A stretch of DNA of 64,000 bases from NCBI GenBank assembly GCA_038030265.1, contig CM075938.1, positions 11,261,009 through 11,325,008 of the forward strand, written 5' to 3'. The translations under genes were made by a program, and so were the position numbers. The notes beneath the pieces were generated by a model. It was not told the DNA's origin, made no database searches, and saw only the letters and a program-made list of their open reading frames with translations. Shown here in pieces: positions 44,229-55,860 of the stretch. The first letter of the stretch is position 1, and each line of letters starts with the position of its first letter. Source of the stretch: Corythucha ciliata (taxonomy: Eukaryota; Arthropoda; Insecta; Hemiptera; Tingidae).

Positions 44229-45778
44229 GTTGGACAGTGATTTGGCTCCTTTATCTACAAATTTCAGTCCATCCGACATGAAGAGTATAAAGGAGTAAGT
44301 GATGTCAGCAAAGAGTGTGGAATGAATATTCAATTGAGCACCCCAGAGCGCTATTCTGGAAGGCTCAAATTGTGAAAATTCACGCCCTCTTGAGGAAAAT
44401 TCGCGGCTAGAAAAGAGAAAATACACTGTCCCCAGTTTCATTATCGGTGATTTCAAATGACTCGGCAAAATTTTTGGAAAAAACGCTAATAATTTGTGAG
44501 TACAATTACGAAAAAGCGCTGCTTCGTGGTCTCGAGAAGCAACTTCTAGACTGAAATCGAGAAAAAATCGCTGATACGCAGTGTATAAAGGCCATTCCAT
44601 TGCTGAAATGTGGAAATAAACGCGAAAGTGTTCGTCTTGAGCCAAGCCCGCCACTAATATTGAGAAAACACGGTACTAGTTCAAGGTTTTAAGTGAAAAA
44701 AATCGCGGCTAATATTGACCAAATAAAAATTCGGGTTAGAATTGGGCAAAACTGGCAGATTCACAACTGAAATTACGAAAAATCGCCGATTCGCATTATA
44801 TAAAATATAATAGATGCTAATTCCCTGTAAAATGAGCTGAAAACGCTATTTCACAGCTGAAATTGAAACGGTTAAAATGAAGGAAACCACTAATTCGCGC
44901 CTTAAATTGGGAAATCGCAAATCCATACTGTATCCGCACTCAAACTGAAAAACAGCGCTAATCCATATCACAAAGTGAAAAACTGCTTATGCAGGGGCTA
45001 AAATCCAAAAAAAAGTTGCTAAAATTGAAATGAATATAATTAGTGTGGCTAAAATTGAGCGACTGCTAATTCTCCGCTGAAATTTTAGCAAAAGATCTCA
45101 TTCGCCACTAAAAATGGAAAAAAAAAAAATGCTAATCTACATATAAAATTGAGAAAAATCGCTAATGCAAGGGATAGAAACGATACTCTCTGCTAAAATT
45201 GAGAAAAAGCGCTAACCCGTGGCTGAAATTGAGGAAAATCACTAAAATGTGATCCCTAAGATGTGAATTGGAAAAAACGCTAATCCGTATCAAAAATTAA
45301 GAAAAAATTCCAATGTGGGAATAATATGTAAGAAAAAGCCGGCTAAAATTGAGAAAAATCACTAATTAGCACAGCTTAAATAAAAAACCGCTAGTTTTTA
45401 CCTAAAATTGAGGAAAAGTAATAATTACCTGCTAAAAAATGGCTAATTCGCAGAAAACATTGAGAGGAAAATTCCAATTCGTAACAAAAATGGAGAACAA
45501 CTGCTAATTGAAAGTTTAGAAGCGCTACTGCGCTGCTGGAATTGAGAAAAAGCGCTAATTCGCGGCTAAAATCGTGGCAAATCACTAAGTCGCGTATAAA
45601 ATGTGTTAAAACTTCCAATTTAAGTACGCGCCTTCTGAAGGTAAACTTGGGGCTCTTGATGGAATAAAATGGCTAATTCATGCGACTGTAAGTATGAAAA
45701 AACCGTTGATTCGCGGCTAGAACAGAGAAGAAGCGCTATCCATTGCTAAAAGTAAAGCAAAATTGCTAATGTGGAGAT

Positions 45779-45842
<64 letters not shown>

Positions 45843-46590
45843 GGCGCTAAGTTGCAGTTGGTATTGAGGAAATCCATAATTACTCTGGCTAAAGTTAAGA
45901 GAACGCCTAATTTTCAGCCCTAAATGGATGAAAAGTGTTGATTGGCTGCCAAAAATTGAAAAAATCACATTCCTATTTGCGTCAAAACTGATAACATGTC
46001 AATTTTTGTCATCTGAAGTCAACTTTGAGGCTAAAACTGAGAAAAAACGCCTATTAAGAGACATAGGTGAAACCGCTGAAACGCTCAGAACCGCCAATCC
46101 ATAGCGTATGGCGAACGAAAAATCCAAATTTGTGGCAAAAATTAAAAATTATTGCGTCTAAAAAAAGAAAATTACTTGTGAAAAACGCTAATTTTCAGCC
46201 CAAACTGAGAAGAATGCTAATTCCCTGCTGAAAAAAAAAAAATGAAAATCGCTAACTTACAGCGCAGATTCATGGCTATTGTGGGGGAGGGGAGCGGGGC
46301 ACCTTCCGGCTCCTGAAATTGAGAACACAGCCACACATGCACAGCCACACAGTCACTGTCCACAGTGCTGGTAAAGTTGAGAATAACAACTCAATCACGG
46401 CTAAAATTAAGAAATTCGCCGCTTGAAGCATAATAAGCGCTGATTGGTGGATAGCGTTTGGAAATAGTGGTAGTTCTTGGCTGACATAAGGAAAAAGCCA
46501 TAGTCATAGGCCTTAGAGTCAAAGGCCATAGACTCAGGGACCTCTAAGAGACTTGCGCCCCGTGCCCCGATAGGTGTGGGTCTACCAGTA
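44229..46590 (+). repeat. F1 repeat element, second copy with the shared left flank
   Basis: The left flank at 44229-44350 matches 22811-22920 (GTGATGTCAGCAAAGAGTGT, then TGAATATTCAATTGAGCACC). The body is plus-orientation F1 to about 46480, containing an A56 run at 45786-45841. The right end has GGGTCTACCAGTA at 46578-46590, a variant of the terminal motif. The minus-strand frame 44190-44654 (154 residues) is read through the repeat units and is not a gene. Confidence 0.65.
45786..45841. repeat. Poly(A) run of 56
   Basis: Uninterrupted A inside an F1 block, following 'gataaaattt'. It extends one of the A-rich linkers. The length in the assembly may be inexact. Confidence 0.9.
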
Positions 46591-46689
46591 CCCTCACGTC
46601 GTATTCTTCTGGTCGTTGGAGACCAAAATGTGTTATCAAAAACATTGATTTTCCCCTCTTTTCTGTTGGTTTGGGCTTGACTGTGGTGG

Positions 46690-47480
46690 GAGGTTCTAAA
46701 TGTCATTAGAGCTGTGCTGTGATTGGACGTTTGCAGTGGTTTGGACCTTTCCTATGGCTGGACCATGTCTGTTATTCGACCTATGCTGGGGTTGGATCTT
46801 GTTGGTAGTCGGATCTTTACTGCAGTTTTGGGATTTTCTGTGTTTGGGACTTTACTCTTCGGTTCGGGGTTCTAAACTGAGGTAACAGCTTTGAGGAGGT
46901 TGGAATTTTTGCAGCTGCTGGACCTCTGCTGTGGTCGGACTATATTGCTGTGGTTGGACCTTGGCTGTGGTTGGACCTTGGCTGTGGTTGGACCTTGGCT
47001 GTGGTTGGACCTTGGCTGTGGTTGGACCTTGGCTGTGGTTGGACCTTGGCTGTGGTTGGACCTTGGCTGTGGTTGGACCTTGGCTGTGGTTGGACCTTGG
47101 CTGGGGTTGGGCCTTGGCTGTGGTTGGACCTTGGCTGTGGTTGGACCTTGGCTGTGGTTGGACCTTGGCTGTGGTTGGACCTTGGCTGTGGTTGGACCTT
47201 GGCTGGGGTTGGGCCTTGGCTGTGGTTGGACCTTGGCTGTGGTTGGACCTTGGCTGGGGTTGGATCTTGGCTGTGCTTGGACCTTGGCTGTGGTTGGACC
47301 TTGGCTGGGGTTGGGCCTTAGCTGTGGTTGGACCTTTGCTGTGGTTGGAACTTGGCTGTGGTTGGACCTTGGCTGTGGTTGGACCTTGACTGTGGTTGGA
47401 CCTTGGGTGTAGTTGGACCTTAGCTGTGGTTGGACCTTGGCAGTGGTTGGGCCTTCTTTGTTGTTGGGAAGTCACTGTGG
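46690..47480 (+). repeat. F6 17-bp minisatellite
   Basis: Unit CTGTGGTTGGACCTTGG, nearly perfect from about 46950 to 47420 (close to 28 units), with degenerate units on both sides. Because 17 is not a multiple of three and the unit has no stops, all three plus frames (46891-47412, 46931-47389, 46950-47321) and a minus frame (46852-47475) stay open and encode a 17-residue periodic peptide. I read them as by-products and not as genes. Related degenerate units occur near 48640-48690 and 52420-52790. Confidence 0.95.
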
Positions 47481-47559
47481 GTGGAGCTTTTTGTTGTTGG
47501 AGCCAGTGCCGAACATTGGGCGCCCCCGCCCAAGTATTTCTTACCTCTGCCCAATGCGG

Positions 47560-48390
47560 ATAATCCCTTTAACTAAACATTTTTCTTGACTTCAGCCCCG
47601 AATTAGCGTTTTTCCTCATTTTTTTTTTTTAGCCGTCCAAATTAAAGCTTTTCCTGGATTGTATCCGCCTATTAGCGCCCTTTCCTCTTTTTGCCGCAGA
47701 TTAGCGGTTTTTTTCTCTCTCTCTTCATTTTCAACCGCAAAATTGCCTTGAGAAGCCACGAATTGGCGTTTTCTTCATTTCAACCCTGATTTAGCTTTTG
47801 TTCCACACTACAGCGATTCTTCTCAATTTCATCGGTGAATTAATGATTTTTCTCCATTTTAGCAGCGAATTAGCGACTTTTTCCAATTTTTGCCGTGAAT
47901 TTGTGTTTTTTCCTTATTTTATCCGCTATACATAATAATAATGAGCAATTTTTCCAAGTTTTATCCGTGAATTCGCGCATTTTCACAATTTTTGCCGCAG
48001 ATTAGTTATTTCTTCAACTTTCAGCAATGAATTAGCGCTTTTTCTCACTCTCACTTAAGCTCACGAAGCTAATTGGTGTTTTCGTTTTTTTAACTACGAA
48101 TTAATGCTTTTAATTAACTTTATCATTGAATTTAGCACTTTTCCTCAATTTCAGACGCGAAGTGTCGTTTTATCCCTTGATTTAAATGAGCTTTTTGCAA
48201 TTTTAGCCGTGATTTAGCGTTTTTTCTGATTTCTATCCGTGAATTAGCGGCTTTTTAAATTTAAGCCGTGAAAAGACCTTTTTCTCAAATTTAGCCCAAA
48301 ATCAGCGTTGTTCTCGATTTTTTTTCTGGAATTTGCATCTATAGAAACATTTTATTAGCACTTTCAAATATTTTAGCACGCACGCACTTG
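47560..48390 (-). repeat. F1 block, minus orientation
   Basis: Units such as 'ttttagcagcgaattagcgac' from about 47575 to 48370. Confidence 0.6.
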
Positions 48391-51300
48391 CCCGAAGAAT
48401 ACCACATTAGTGGGAAAATGACCTCCAGAAGGCGCCGAGACAGTGCCAACGCTCCTTTTCAACTAAATTTTGTTTCTATGTAATCTTCTTGGGGCACTTT
48501 TTGTCGTGCACTTTTTCCCCCTCTTGTTTTGCTCGATGCCCGCCTTGGGACGTGGTGCCCCCTGCTGGGGGTCCTGGGCGATCCCCCTGGCACCCTTAAA
48601 GCCGTCTCTGGTTGTAGCATTGCTGGTGTTCGCGACCCCTTTGCCTAGGTTGGACCATTTCTCTGGTTGAATTTTTGCTTGGGTTGGGACTTTAGCTTTA
48701 CAGTTACGCCTTCTTCACTAAAATACTGGGTTGGAGAAGGTAAAATCTTACATTTTTTTTTTATGTTCGAATTAATGAGACCTGTTTTAAAGCTCTGACG
48801 TGTGAGAAACACAGAAAAGAGAAAATAATATTGTTAAAGAGGTGGAAATTCGTGCTTTTGATTCCTATACGAGAAGTGTTCTTGAAGCAAAGAGGCCACC
48901 ACTAACTCTCGCCCTCCAAAATGAACCCACAGAAATTAACACAGCAGTTGCTACACAACTGTTTTTGTTTTTGTTTTTTTCACGTAACGACGTCGTTCTC
49001 ACCTTGAAAAGCTAACGAGAGAAACCCCCTTAGGGTCCTCTTTCATGTTGGTAAAGTTAAATTTTTACAGCACTGTGCACCCCCTCCCATCCCTTTCAAC
49101 CATATAGCAGCAAGTCTCAAACAAAACCGACTTTCCTCCGAGTTGGCTTTTCAACCCAGTGTGGTGTGACTCGGACTAACGCGTTTGCACACCCCCAAAG
49201 GGAGCATTCAACTAAAGTGAACTTAAACCCCAGGGTGAGAGAGAGAGAGAGAGAGAGTGAATAAGTGGGTGAGAGATGAACGAAATTATTCCGTCTACAA
49301 TACTGCCGCCGCGTTAAATTTAAATATTTCGTGCATAACACCTCTAGATAGGGGAATTGCCCCCCCCCCACACCCGTAACCATCACAACCATCTCAATTC
49401 TCTCACTCTGTTATCCATCACTGCATGTCACCAGACAGATCTTGGGGAATAAAGCGAATGAAGTCAATCGTGAATTTAATCGAAAATTTAATTGTTCAAA
49501 AGCCGGATTTGACGGATAATATTGAACGCCTTCTTACGAGAGTCTAATACGTTCCCAATATTAATTATTCCCTTTTTGGTGGAGATGTGTGTGTGTTGGG
49601 GAGAGGATTCACTCAACAAGAACGGATGGGCGATGGATTTCATTGTGAACGCTTCCGTCTCTCTTATTCTTTTCAGGGGTTTGATTTTCAAATTGCAAAA
49701 TCTGCGAGTGGTTAAGGCTGAGAGCTCCATGATAACGCTTTTAAGCCTATTAGAAGGCGAATGAGAACAGAGGGAAGAGACGTAGAAGGGTCCGAGCATA
49801 TATAAAAGGGACCCACATATTCAAAGGGTTTGAGAATTAACGCGGGATAAATGGTAAAAGGGTGAGAGAACGGGTTGGTAAAATGGGAGGAAAAAAAAAA
49901 AAAAAATCGTTAGAAAGTTAGGAGAGCCTCTGTACTGAGTAGATAGCATGGAATATGTGAATTGAGGATTATCAAATTAATTCCTTATTTTTTGTTACCA
50001 GAATAACGGCGCGTACCGTATCTTTTTTATACCGACAGAGAAAATAGATAGAAATAAAGAATGAATAATTCGAGAAATATTCAAGGAGGAAGAACGCAAA
50101 TGAAGAAAAGTATCGATATTTATCAAGATCAAGGCAAGCAGGACCCCTCCTTCCACCTAGAGGGCCCATTATCAAACACCGAGATCTTATATTCATAAAT
50201 ATTACTTTCTTTCCACCAACCAGGTCACCAGGAATTGTAAAATAGGGCGTTAGAAGAATAAAGGTTGATGGGAATTGTGGCACAGTAAGGGTTGAACTAA
50301 GGACAATGGGGTGAGTTGGAAAAACGACCTCCAATTCTATATACACACACTGTACTCCCACTGTTATACGCCGCTGCCTCGCAGCAGCCGAGAGAATCCG
50401 GCCTCTAAACGCGCAAAGTCCAATTATTCACAGTTGAAAGATACTCACAGACTATCAAAGTGGCTTTGAAATTCGAAATGACGCGAAGCGTTTAACCTTT
50501 CTGGTTTGCAATGTTCTCGGAAATGGTTGGAGGAGGACGGATGGACGTCCCTTAAATGCCACCCCGAAAGTGAGTGTGTGAACACACGAGTTGAAATGGA
50601 AAATGTCAACTGAATTTTTCACGCTTTTCTTTTCGTAAAGAAAAAAAAAGGTGAGAGGCGTAGTCCAATTTGCTTGATTATTTTGAGCTCTTTTTGTTCC
50701 TACTGCCCGGTGCCCAATTATGAAATTGATCTGACTCATTAAAAAAAAAAGTGAATATTTAATTAATGGCCGGTACAATGACTCTCAACTCAGTATCCTC
50801 TCGAGGATTACTTTCAGAACTTTTTAATTAAGAGCTTTCCGCACACGGTGAGAGAGAGACCGAGAAAACGCGGAAAATTCGCTGAATCCGACCTTTTGGT
50901 TTTTTTGTGTTTGTTTTTGTTTTACTATCCTCGAAACTCTATGGAAGGGAAGGTAGTAGAGGGGATTCCTACTGTTTTAATAAAAAACAAAACCTCTGCA
51001 ATGCCGCGCTTTTACAGTTTTTCCGAGGCTCGATATCCCTCGTTTTTAGAAATTGAGGGTAATGAGATGGAAAACTTCTCCTCCGAGGAGAGTAAAGTGA
51101 GTGTGTGAGAGAGAAGGAGGAAATTTACTTTTCAAGAATTGCCAGTATAGTCGTTGAGGAAAAGGCTTTGTGTTCAAGATGGGTGAGAGTGGTGGGGAGG
51201 GGGTGTACGGTGGAATTAAAACGTTACGACGGCGTAATATTGAAAAGAATCCTTGGTGTTTCGTGGAATCTTTAGTTTCGCTTGGGGCAGGGAGCGGGAT

Positions 51301-52419
51301 TCAATGGAAGTAATCCACACGATTCTTAGTGCTATGTGACCGTTCCCGGGTCGGAATGACTTTGCGGAGACCAAATAATTATTTCAAGAGGCTTAAATGT
51401 TAGTAGATTTTATCCAATCTTGCGGCTTTTGTGGGTTATAGAGTGCACTTTTTTTTCTGTCTGAATCTCCGGTTATCCGGCCAAGATGCCTTGAACTCCA
51501 TCATGGAGTTCAAACCTTAAAAAAAAAAAAATCCCACCGCAAAAAGCACGACTGAAGATTTGGTTTCCCGTTGGTACAAGTGAAAAACGTAAACCGCGGG
51601 AGTGCAGGTGTTGGTATTGTCTAATTCCCAATTTTCTATCATAGCACCAGGCTCCAAAACTCCCGCCTACAAAACTTTCAGAGACGTTCAACTGTCAGAT
51701 TTCCAGGCACCAAACAAGCCATCTACTTCTGATATAGTTTTCTATACAACTTACAGTTTCTCAAAACAGTTTCAAGTTTATCTCTTGCAATTACTAAATT
51801 ACTGGTTTTACTGCCGATTTACTCACCGATTTAGGAAGACGGAAAACCAACTTTTCAGGCTGAAATAATCTTGAATTCCGACGATTTCTAGTCAGATTCC
51901 TCATCGTTGCAGGTGTAAGGATAAAAAATGAGCTTGATCCACTTGTTTGTGTTTTGGTGATAGGAGGGAGGGTTGTGTTTTTATGGACAAGACGATTAAG
52001 TCCCCAGCCCCCACCACCTGTCCAAATTTCACGATTTAGAGGAGTGAAAATTGGCTAGTGGTAATTTCAACTCAAGGATCACAACAAAAGGTTCTGGTAC
52101 AGGCCGAATCCGTGAAATTGACTTTCCGAGTGAGCCAATCCCGATGCAGTTTCATCCCATTATACATTCTGGCCATTTTCACAATAATCGCCAAGGTTTT
52201 ATTAACCTTTCACAAATTGTGGGGTCATGCCAATTTGCAATGTTGACAGAGGTTAATTGATGAATTGACCAGAGCCGCATGGAATTTGAATTTTGACAGA
52301 GTGACAGGCCAGTCGTGAGAGAGGGGGCACAGGGTCTGTCATCTCTGGGTCCGGCCTTCTTTGGGGGCCCGGATTTTGGAAATCTATAAAAGGAAGAAAA
52401 TATAAGAAAAGGAAAGCTT
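48391..52419. other. Unassigned DNA with simple repeats
   Basis: (GA)n at about 49232-49257, C10 at 49360-49369, A run near 49890-49905. TATATAAAAGG near 49798-49808 is TATA-box-like, but no gene is evident downstream. Open frames at 49972-50361, 50455-50778 and 50848-51108 match nothing I recognise. Confidence 0.45.
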
Positions 52420-52790
52420 TAATGAGTTTAAAGCTCTTCTGCTATTGGAGCTCAACTGAAGTTGGAACTTCAGCAGTGGTTGAGTGTTCATTGTGTTTGG
52501 AGCTTTGCTGTGGTTGGATCTTTGCTACAAATTGCCATATGGTGTGGTTGGACCTTGTCTGTGGTCGAATCATTGTTCATGCATGCTGTGCGAATCATAG
52601 CTGTGGCTGTGGTTAGGTCAAAGCTGAGGTTGGGCCAATGCTGGGGTTGGACATTTGCTGCAGCTGAACCGTTGCTTGAAAAAAAAAAGCAGTTGGACCG
52701 TTGCTGTGGTTGGAATTTAACTGTGGTTGGACCTTTACTGTGGTTGGGACATTACTGTGGTTGGAGGTGCAAACCCAAATTTACCGGATG
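52420..52790 (+). repeat. Degenerate F6-related repeat
   Basis: 'gctgtggttggatctttgctac', 'ttggaccgttgctgtggttgg' and 'actgtggttgggacattactg' are relatives of the 17-bp unit with inserted bases. About 5 kb from the main array. Confidence 0.7.
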
Positions 52791-52974
52791 GGACCAGTAT
52801 TTTAAATTTTATACCTAGATCCATTACCGGTAACCGGTACATCCAGTTTTTAAAGTACCTCTAGGTACCGCTACAGGTTCTGAAAATAAAAATGTACCTA
52901 GGTACACAGAGGCGGATCGTGTAAGGTTGGCCGCCGGTAGGCTTAAAAACTTTTACCGCCCATTCCTAGGGCTA

Positions 52975-53125
52975 TCTTGCCCCAAAACTTGCAATCTTGC
53001 TTAAATTAACACCCGAAGACCTGACATTCTCAATTTCGTGACATTTAGCATGAAAACTTGTAATTTTGGTCAAATTAGGACCTGAATTTTCAAAATCAAA
53101 AATATCTTTAGTTGCAATCACACGA
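52975..53125 (+). repeat. Short ~36-bp degenerate repeat (F9)
   Basis: Words like GAAAACTTGTAATTTTGG recur here, near 54035-54090 and at 54540-54650 (CAGCTTGCAATTTCGTGGAT). Few copies. Confidence 0.4.
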
Positions 53126-53129
53126 CTAA

Positions 53130-53720
53130 TCGTTCGCTAAAAGACCTAAAGAAACTGGGATCAGCTATTAGCAGCTAAATTCGCGAAAAATACTAATTCG
53201 TGGCAAGAATTGATCAAAATCGCCGATTAAACCGCTGCTAAATTTAAGAAAAAACGCTAATTCGTCTGGATGCAGCAACATTGTAATAGCGAAAAGTGCA
53301 AATTCGTGGTTTCCGAAGACAAATACGGCTAAAATCGAGAAAAAGCGTTAATTCATGGCTAAAGCCCCCCGTCAACACGTCCCGAACCTTATACTCGTGC
53401 AAACGGGTTTGAACCAGCTGGATTGTGCTTTATGCTGGAGCAAACCCTCGATTGCACAAGTAAGTTTGAAGATAAGTTTGAGCGTGTGGATGCGGCTTAA
53501 AAGTGAGGAAAAACTCGGCTGATTTGACGCTGAAAACGAAAAATAAAACTAAATTCGCAGAAAAAAAAATTAGATAAAGCTCTAATGAATTAGTGCTCAT
53601 TGGATAATGTGACAATGTGAAGCTAAAATTGAAGAAAACGCTAAGTCGCAACTGTAATTGATAAAAAGTGATAATTTGAGAATAAAATCGAGAATAAATC
53701 GTAGATTCTAGGTTTTAGAT
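53130..53720 (+). repeat. F1 block, plus orientation
   Basis: Plus-orientation units ('aaaaacgctaattcgtctgg', 'gcgttaattcatggctaaag'), interrupted around 53365-53480 by unrelated sequence. Confidence 0.5.
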
Positions 53721-54087
53721 GCCAATCATCGGTGGAACAGGGTTAGTTTGGGGGGGGGTCTGAGCCCTCCCACCTTCTGAGAAAATGGAGTCTCAACCAT
53801 GAACACGTCAGACAATGATAGGGACAGATAGGGAGGCGTGTTTTTAGGGGGCGGTACCGTGAGTGGCCGAACCGTCCAGTGCCGGTCGGTCGAACGAAAA
53901 TGAGGAACCAAAACTTGAGTTTTCCCTAAAATTTGAACCCGCAACTTGCAATTTCTTGGATAATCAGCCATAAAACTTCAATAGTTTGTGAGTAGTTATT
54001 TGGTACCGGCTAGCCTGGGTTCCACCGCAACAAAAATATGCCCTGAAACTGGCAATCTTGCTTGCATCAAGACTCTAAACTGGCAAA

Positions 54088-54140
54088 TTTGAGTTCCGAG
54101 AAAAAAATTCCTCCCAAGGTGGGATTCGAACCCACGACCT
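54088..54140 (-). repeat. Left arm of tRNA-like inverted repeat
   Basis: 53 bp, the reverse complement of 54339-54391 with four mismatches by my count. On the minus strand it reads AGGTCGTGGGTTCGAATCCC followed by a T tract. Confidence 0.85.
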
Positions 54141-54153
54141 CCGGTCAGTGCAG

Positions 54154-54179
54154 ATAGGGTTATCTAAACTCAATTATTC
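54154..54179 (+). repeat. Direct repeat flanking the tRNA-like region (copy 1)
   Basis: AGATAGGGTTATCTAAACTC then AATTA; copy 2 near 54507-54531 has two substitutions. Confidence 0.75.
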
Positions 54180-54294
54180 GATTAATTGTCGGAGACATGC
54201 AGGAAAAGTGACGTATGACGTGCACTGGCTCGATAGGTGCAGTTTGAGTTCCGAGAAGGCATTTCTTCTGGGTGGATTCGCTCCTTGCATGGAC

Positions 54295-54367
54295 TCCCGG
54301 GAGGGTCAGTTGGTTAAAGCACCTGCCGCGAATCCAAAAGGTCGTGGGTTCGAATCCCATCTTGGGA
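54295..54367 (+). pseudogene. tRNA-like sequence (tRNA pseudogene or SINE head)
   Basis: 73 bases, tRNA length. The acceptor arms TCCCGGG and CTTGGGA can pair with two G-T pairs. A D-arm-like GGTCAGTTGGTTAAAGC and a proper T arm (GTGGG, loop TTCGAAT, CCCAT) are present, which also serve as polymerase III A and B boxes. The anticodon stem pairs at only about three positions, so a working tRNA is unlikely and no anticodon is assigned. A T7 run follows at about 54372-54378, terminator-like. The T-arm half is duplicated in inverse orientation at 54088-54140. Confidence 0.65.
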
Positions 54368-54391
54368 TTAATTTTTTTCTTGGAACTCAAA
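54339..54391 (+). repeat. Right arm of tRNA-like inverted repeat
   Basis: Covers the 3' half of the tRNA-like sequence plus the T-rich tail. Partner of 54088-54140. Confidence 0.85.
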
Positions 54392-54506
54392 ACTAGTAAA
54401 AATGGTAAATATTTCTCTGAAAAGTTTAACTTCTTTATTTTCAGCCTCCCCACCCCCTCGAATTCACAGTTGCAGTTGGAGGGGGAGTAATCTAAAAAAT
54501 GTCCGT

Positions 54507-54531
54507 AGATAGGGTCATCTAAGCTCAATTA
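54507..54531 (+). repeat. Direct repeat flanking the tRNA-like region (copy 2)
   Basis: AGATAGGGTCATCTAAGCTC then AATTA, matching 54154-54179. Confidence 0.75.
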
Positions 54532-54659
54532 TATATATGTATAACACTTAAAATTGCAAATTCCCAGATACTTGTACCCGCAGCTTGCAATTTCGTGGAT
54601 ATTTAGACCAGAAACTTGAAATTCCACAGACATTTAGCTCCGGCTGGTGTAATTTTGCA

Positions 54660-55345
54660 GCTATTTCTCTAAATTTCAGCTGCAAATTGACGATTTCTGT
54701 TTCTTTTAGCCTTGAATTAACACTTTAAAAAAATTATTAGCCATAAATGAGCGATATTTTCTCATTTTAGCCGTGAATTCGCGTTTCTCTCAATCTTAGC
54801 CGTGAAACAAATTATCAAACAATTACCATTTTTGTTTTTGTGCGTAATTTCTATATTATTTGGGTTTTTAGGGGCAAAATGCTCACTTTTTAATGTTATT
54901 ATATTAATCAGATAGTTATGAAGGAGCGAATTGACCGTAATCTTCCTCAATTTTAGACGCGAATTACCTTTTGCTCTTAATTAGAGGCAATAAAGTAGCG
55001 TTATTTTCTTCATTTTTTGCCAAGAATTGGAGTTTTTCTCAATTTGTTGTGCAAATTAGCGAATTTTTATCTTTTAGCGAGAGAATTAGCGTTTCTTCTC
55101 AGTTTTAGGCACGAAGTTTCATTTAGAAGCCACGGATTTGTCTTTTCCTGAATTTTAGCCGCGAGTCAACATAGCGTTTTCCCCAATTAGCAGATTTTTT
55201 TTTTCATTTGTATCCGCGAATTATTGTTTTTTCTTGACTTTATTCGCAAATAAGCTTTTTTTCACCTTAATTTCATCCATAAATTAGTGATTTTTCTCAC
55301 AACTTTAGCCGCGAATCAATTAACCATTCTTTTTGGTTTTGTCCG
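54660..55345 (-). repeat. F1 block, minus orientation
   Basis: Units such as 'ctcattttagccgtgaattcgcg'. Fades near 55345. Confidence 0.6.
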
Positions 55346-55399
55346 CGAATTAGGATTCAGTAGGGACGGTTCACCTCCGCCACACCCCTTCCACCGTAT

Positions 55400-55860
55400 A
55401 CGCTACTGTTTCAAGGACAGAAGCTTTGAAAAAGCGTTAAATGAACGGCTAAAATTAAGGAAAATACTCAGCTATTTTGCATCTAAAGTTTCCTTGAAGT
55501 TTCCGCGGATAAATTATAGACAAAGCGCTAATTAGAGGCTCGAAGTAAATTAAAGTGATAATTTTCGGCTTCCGAAAGCAAGTTCATGACTCAAACCGAA
55601 AAAAAGCGCTAACTCATATAGCTAAAAGCAACGAAATTGCTAATTCCAGCAGAAATTGAGAAAAAGTGCTAATTCATGGATGAAGTTGAGAAAAATTGTT
55701 CAATAGCGGCTAAAATCAGGGAAAACACGAATTGACTGAGAACTTTCGGAAATATCGCTAATTCGTGGCTAAAATGGAAATAAATCGCTTTTGCACGGCT
55801 AAAATATTGAAAAATCACTATTCTACGATAAATTTGAGAAGAAGTGCTGATGTGCATACA
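55400..55860 (+). repeat. F1 block, plus orientation
   Basis: 'gcgctaattagaggctcg' and 'gctaattcgtggctaaaatgg' units. Opposed to the preceding block across ~55 bp. Confidence 0.6.

Noticed and set aside
44190..44654. 154-residue minus-strand frame
   Set aside because: It overlaps the flank and the first units of an F1 block and has no motif.
46852..47475. 207-residue minus-strand frame rich in Q, P, S, N
   Set aside because: It is a by-product of the stop-free 17-bp minisatellite. The same array is also open in three forward frames.
49798..49808. TATATAAAAGG TATA-box-like sequence
   Set aside because: No gene, initiator motif or coding exon can be tied to it. Such strings are expected in A/T-rich DNA.
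54295..54367. Functional tRNA gene
   Set aside because: T arm and acceptor pair, but the anticodon stem does not pair properly and no anticodon is credible.
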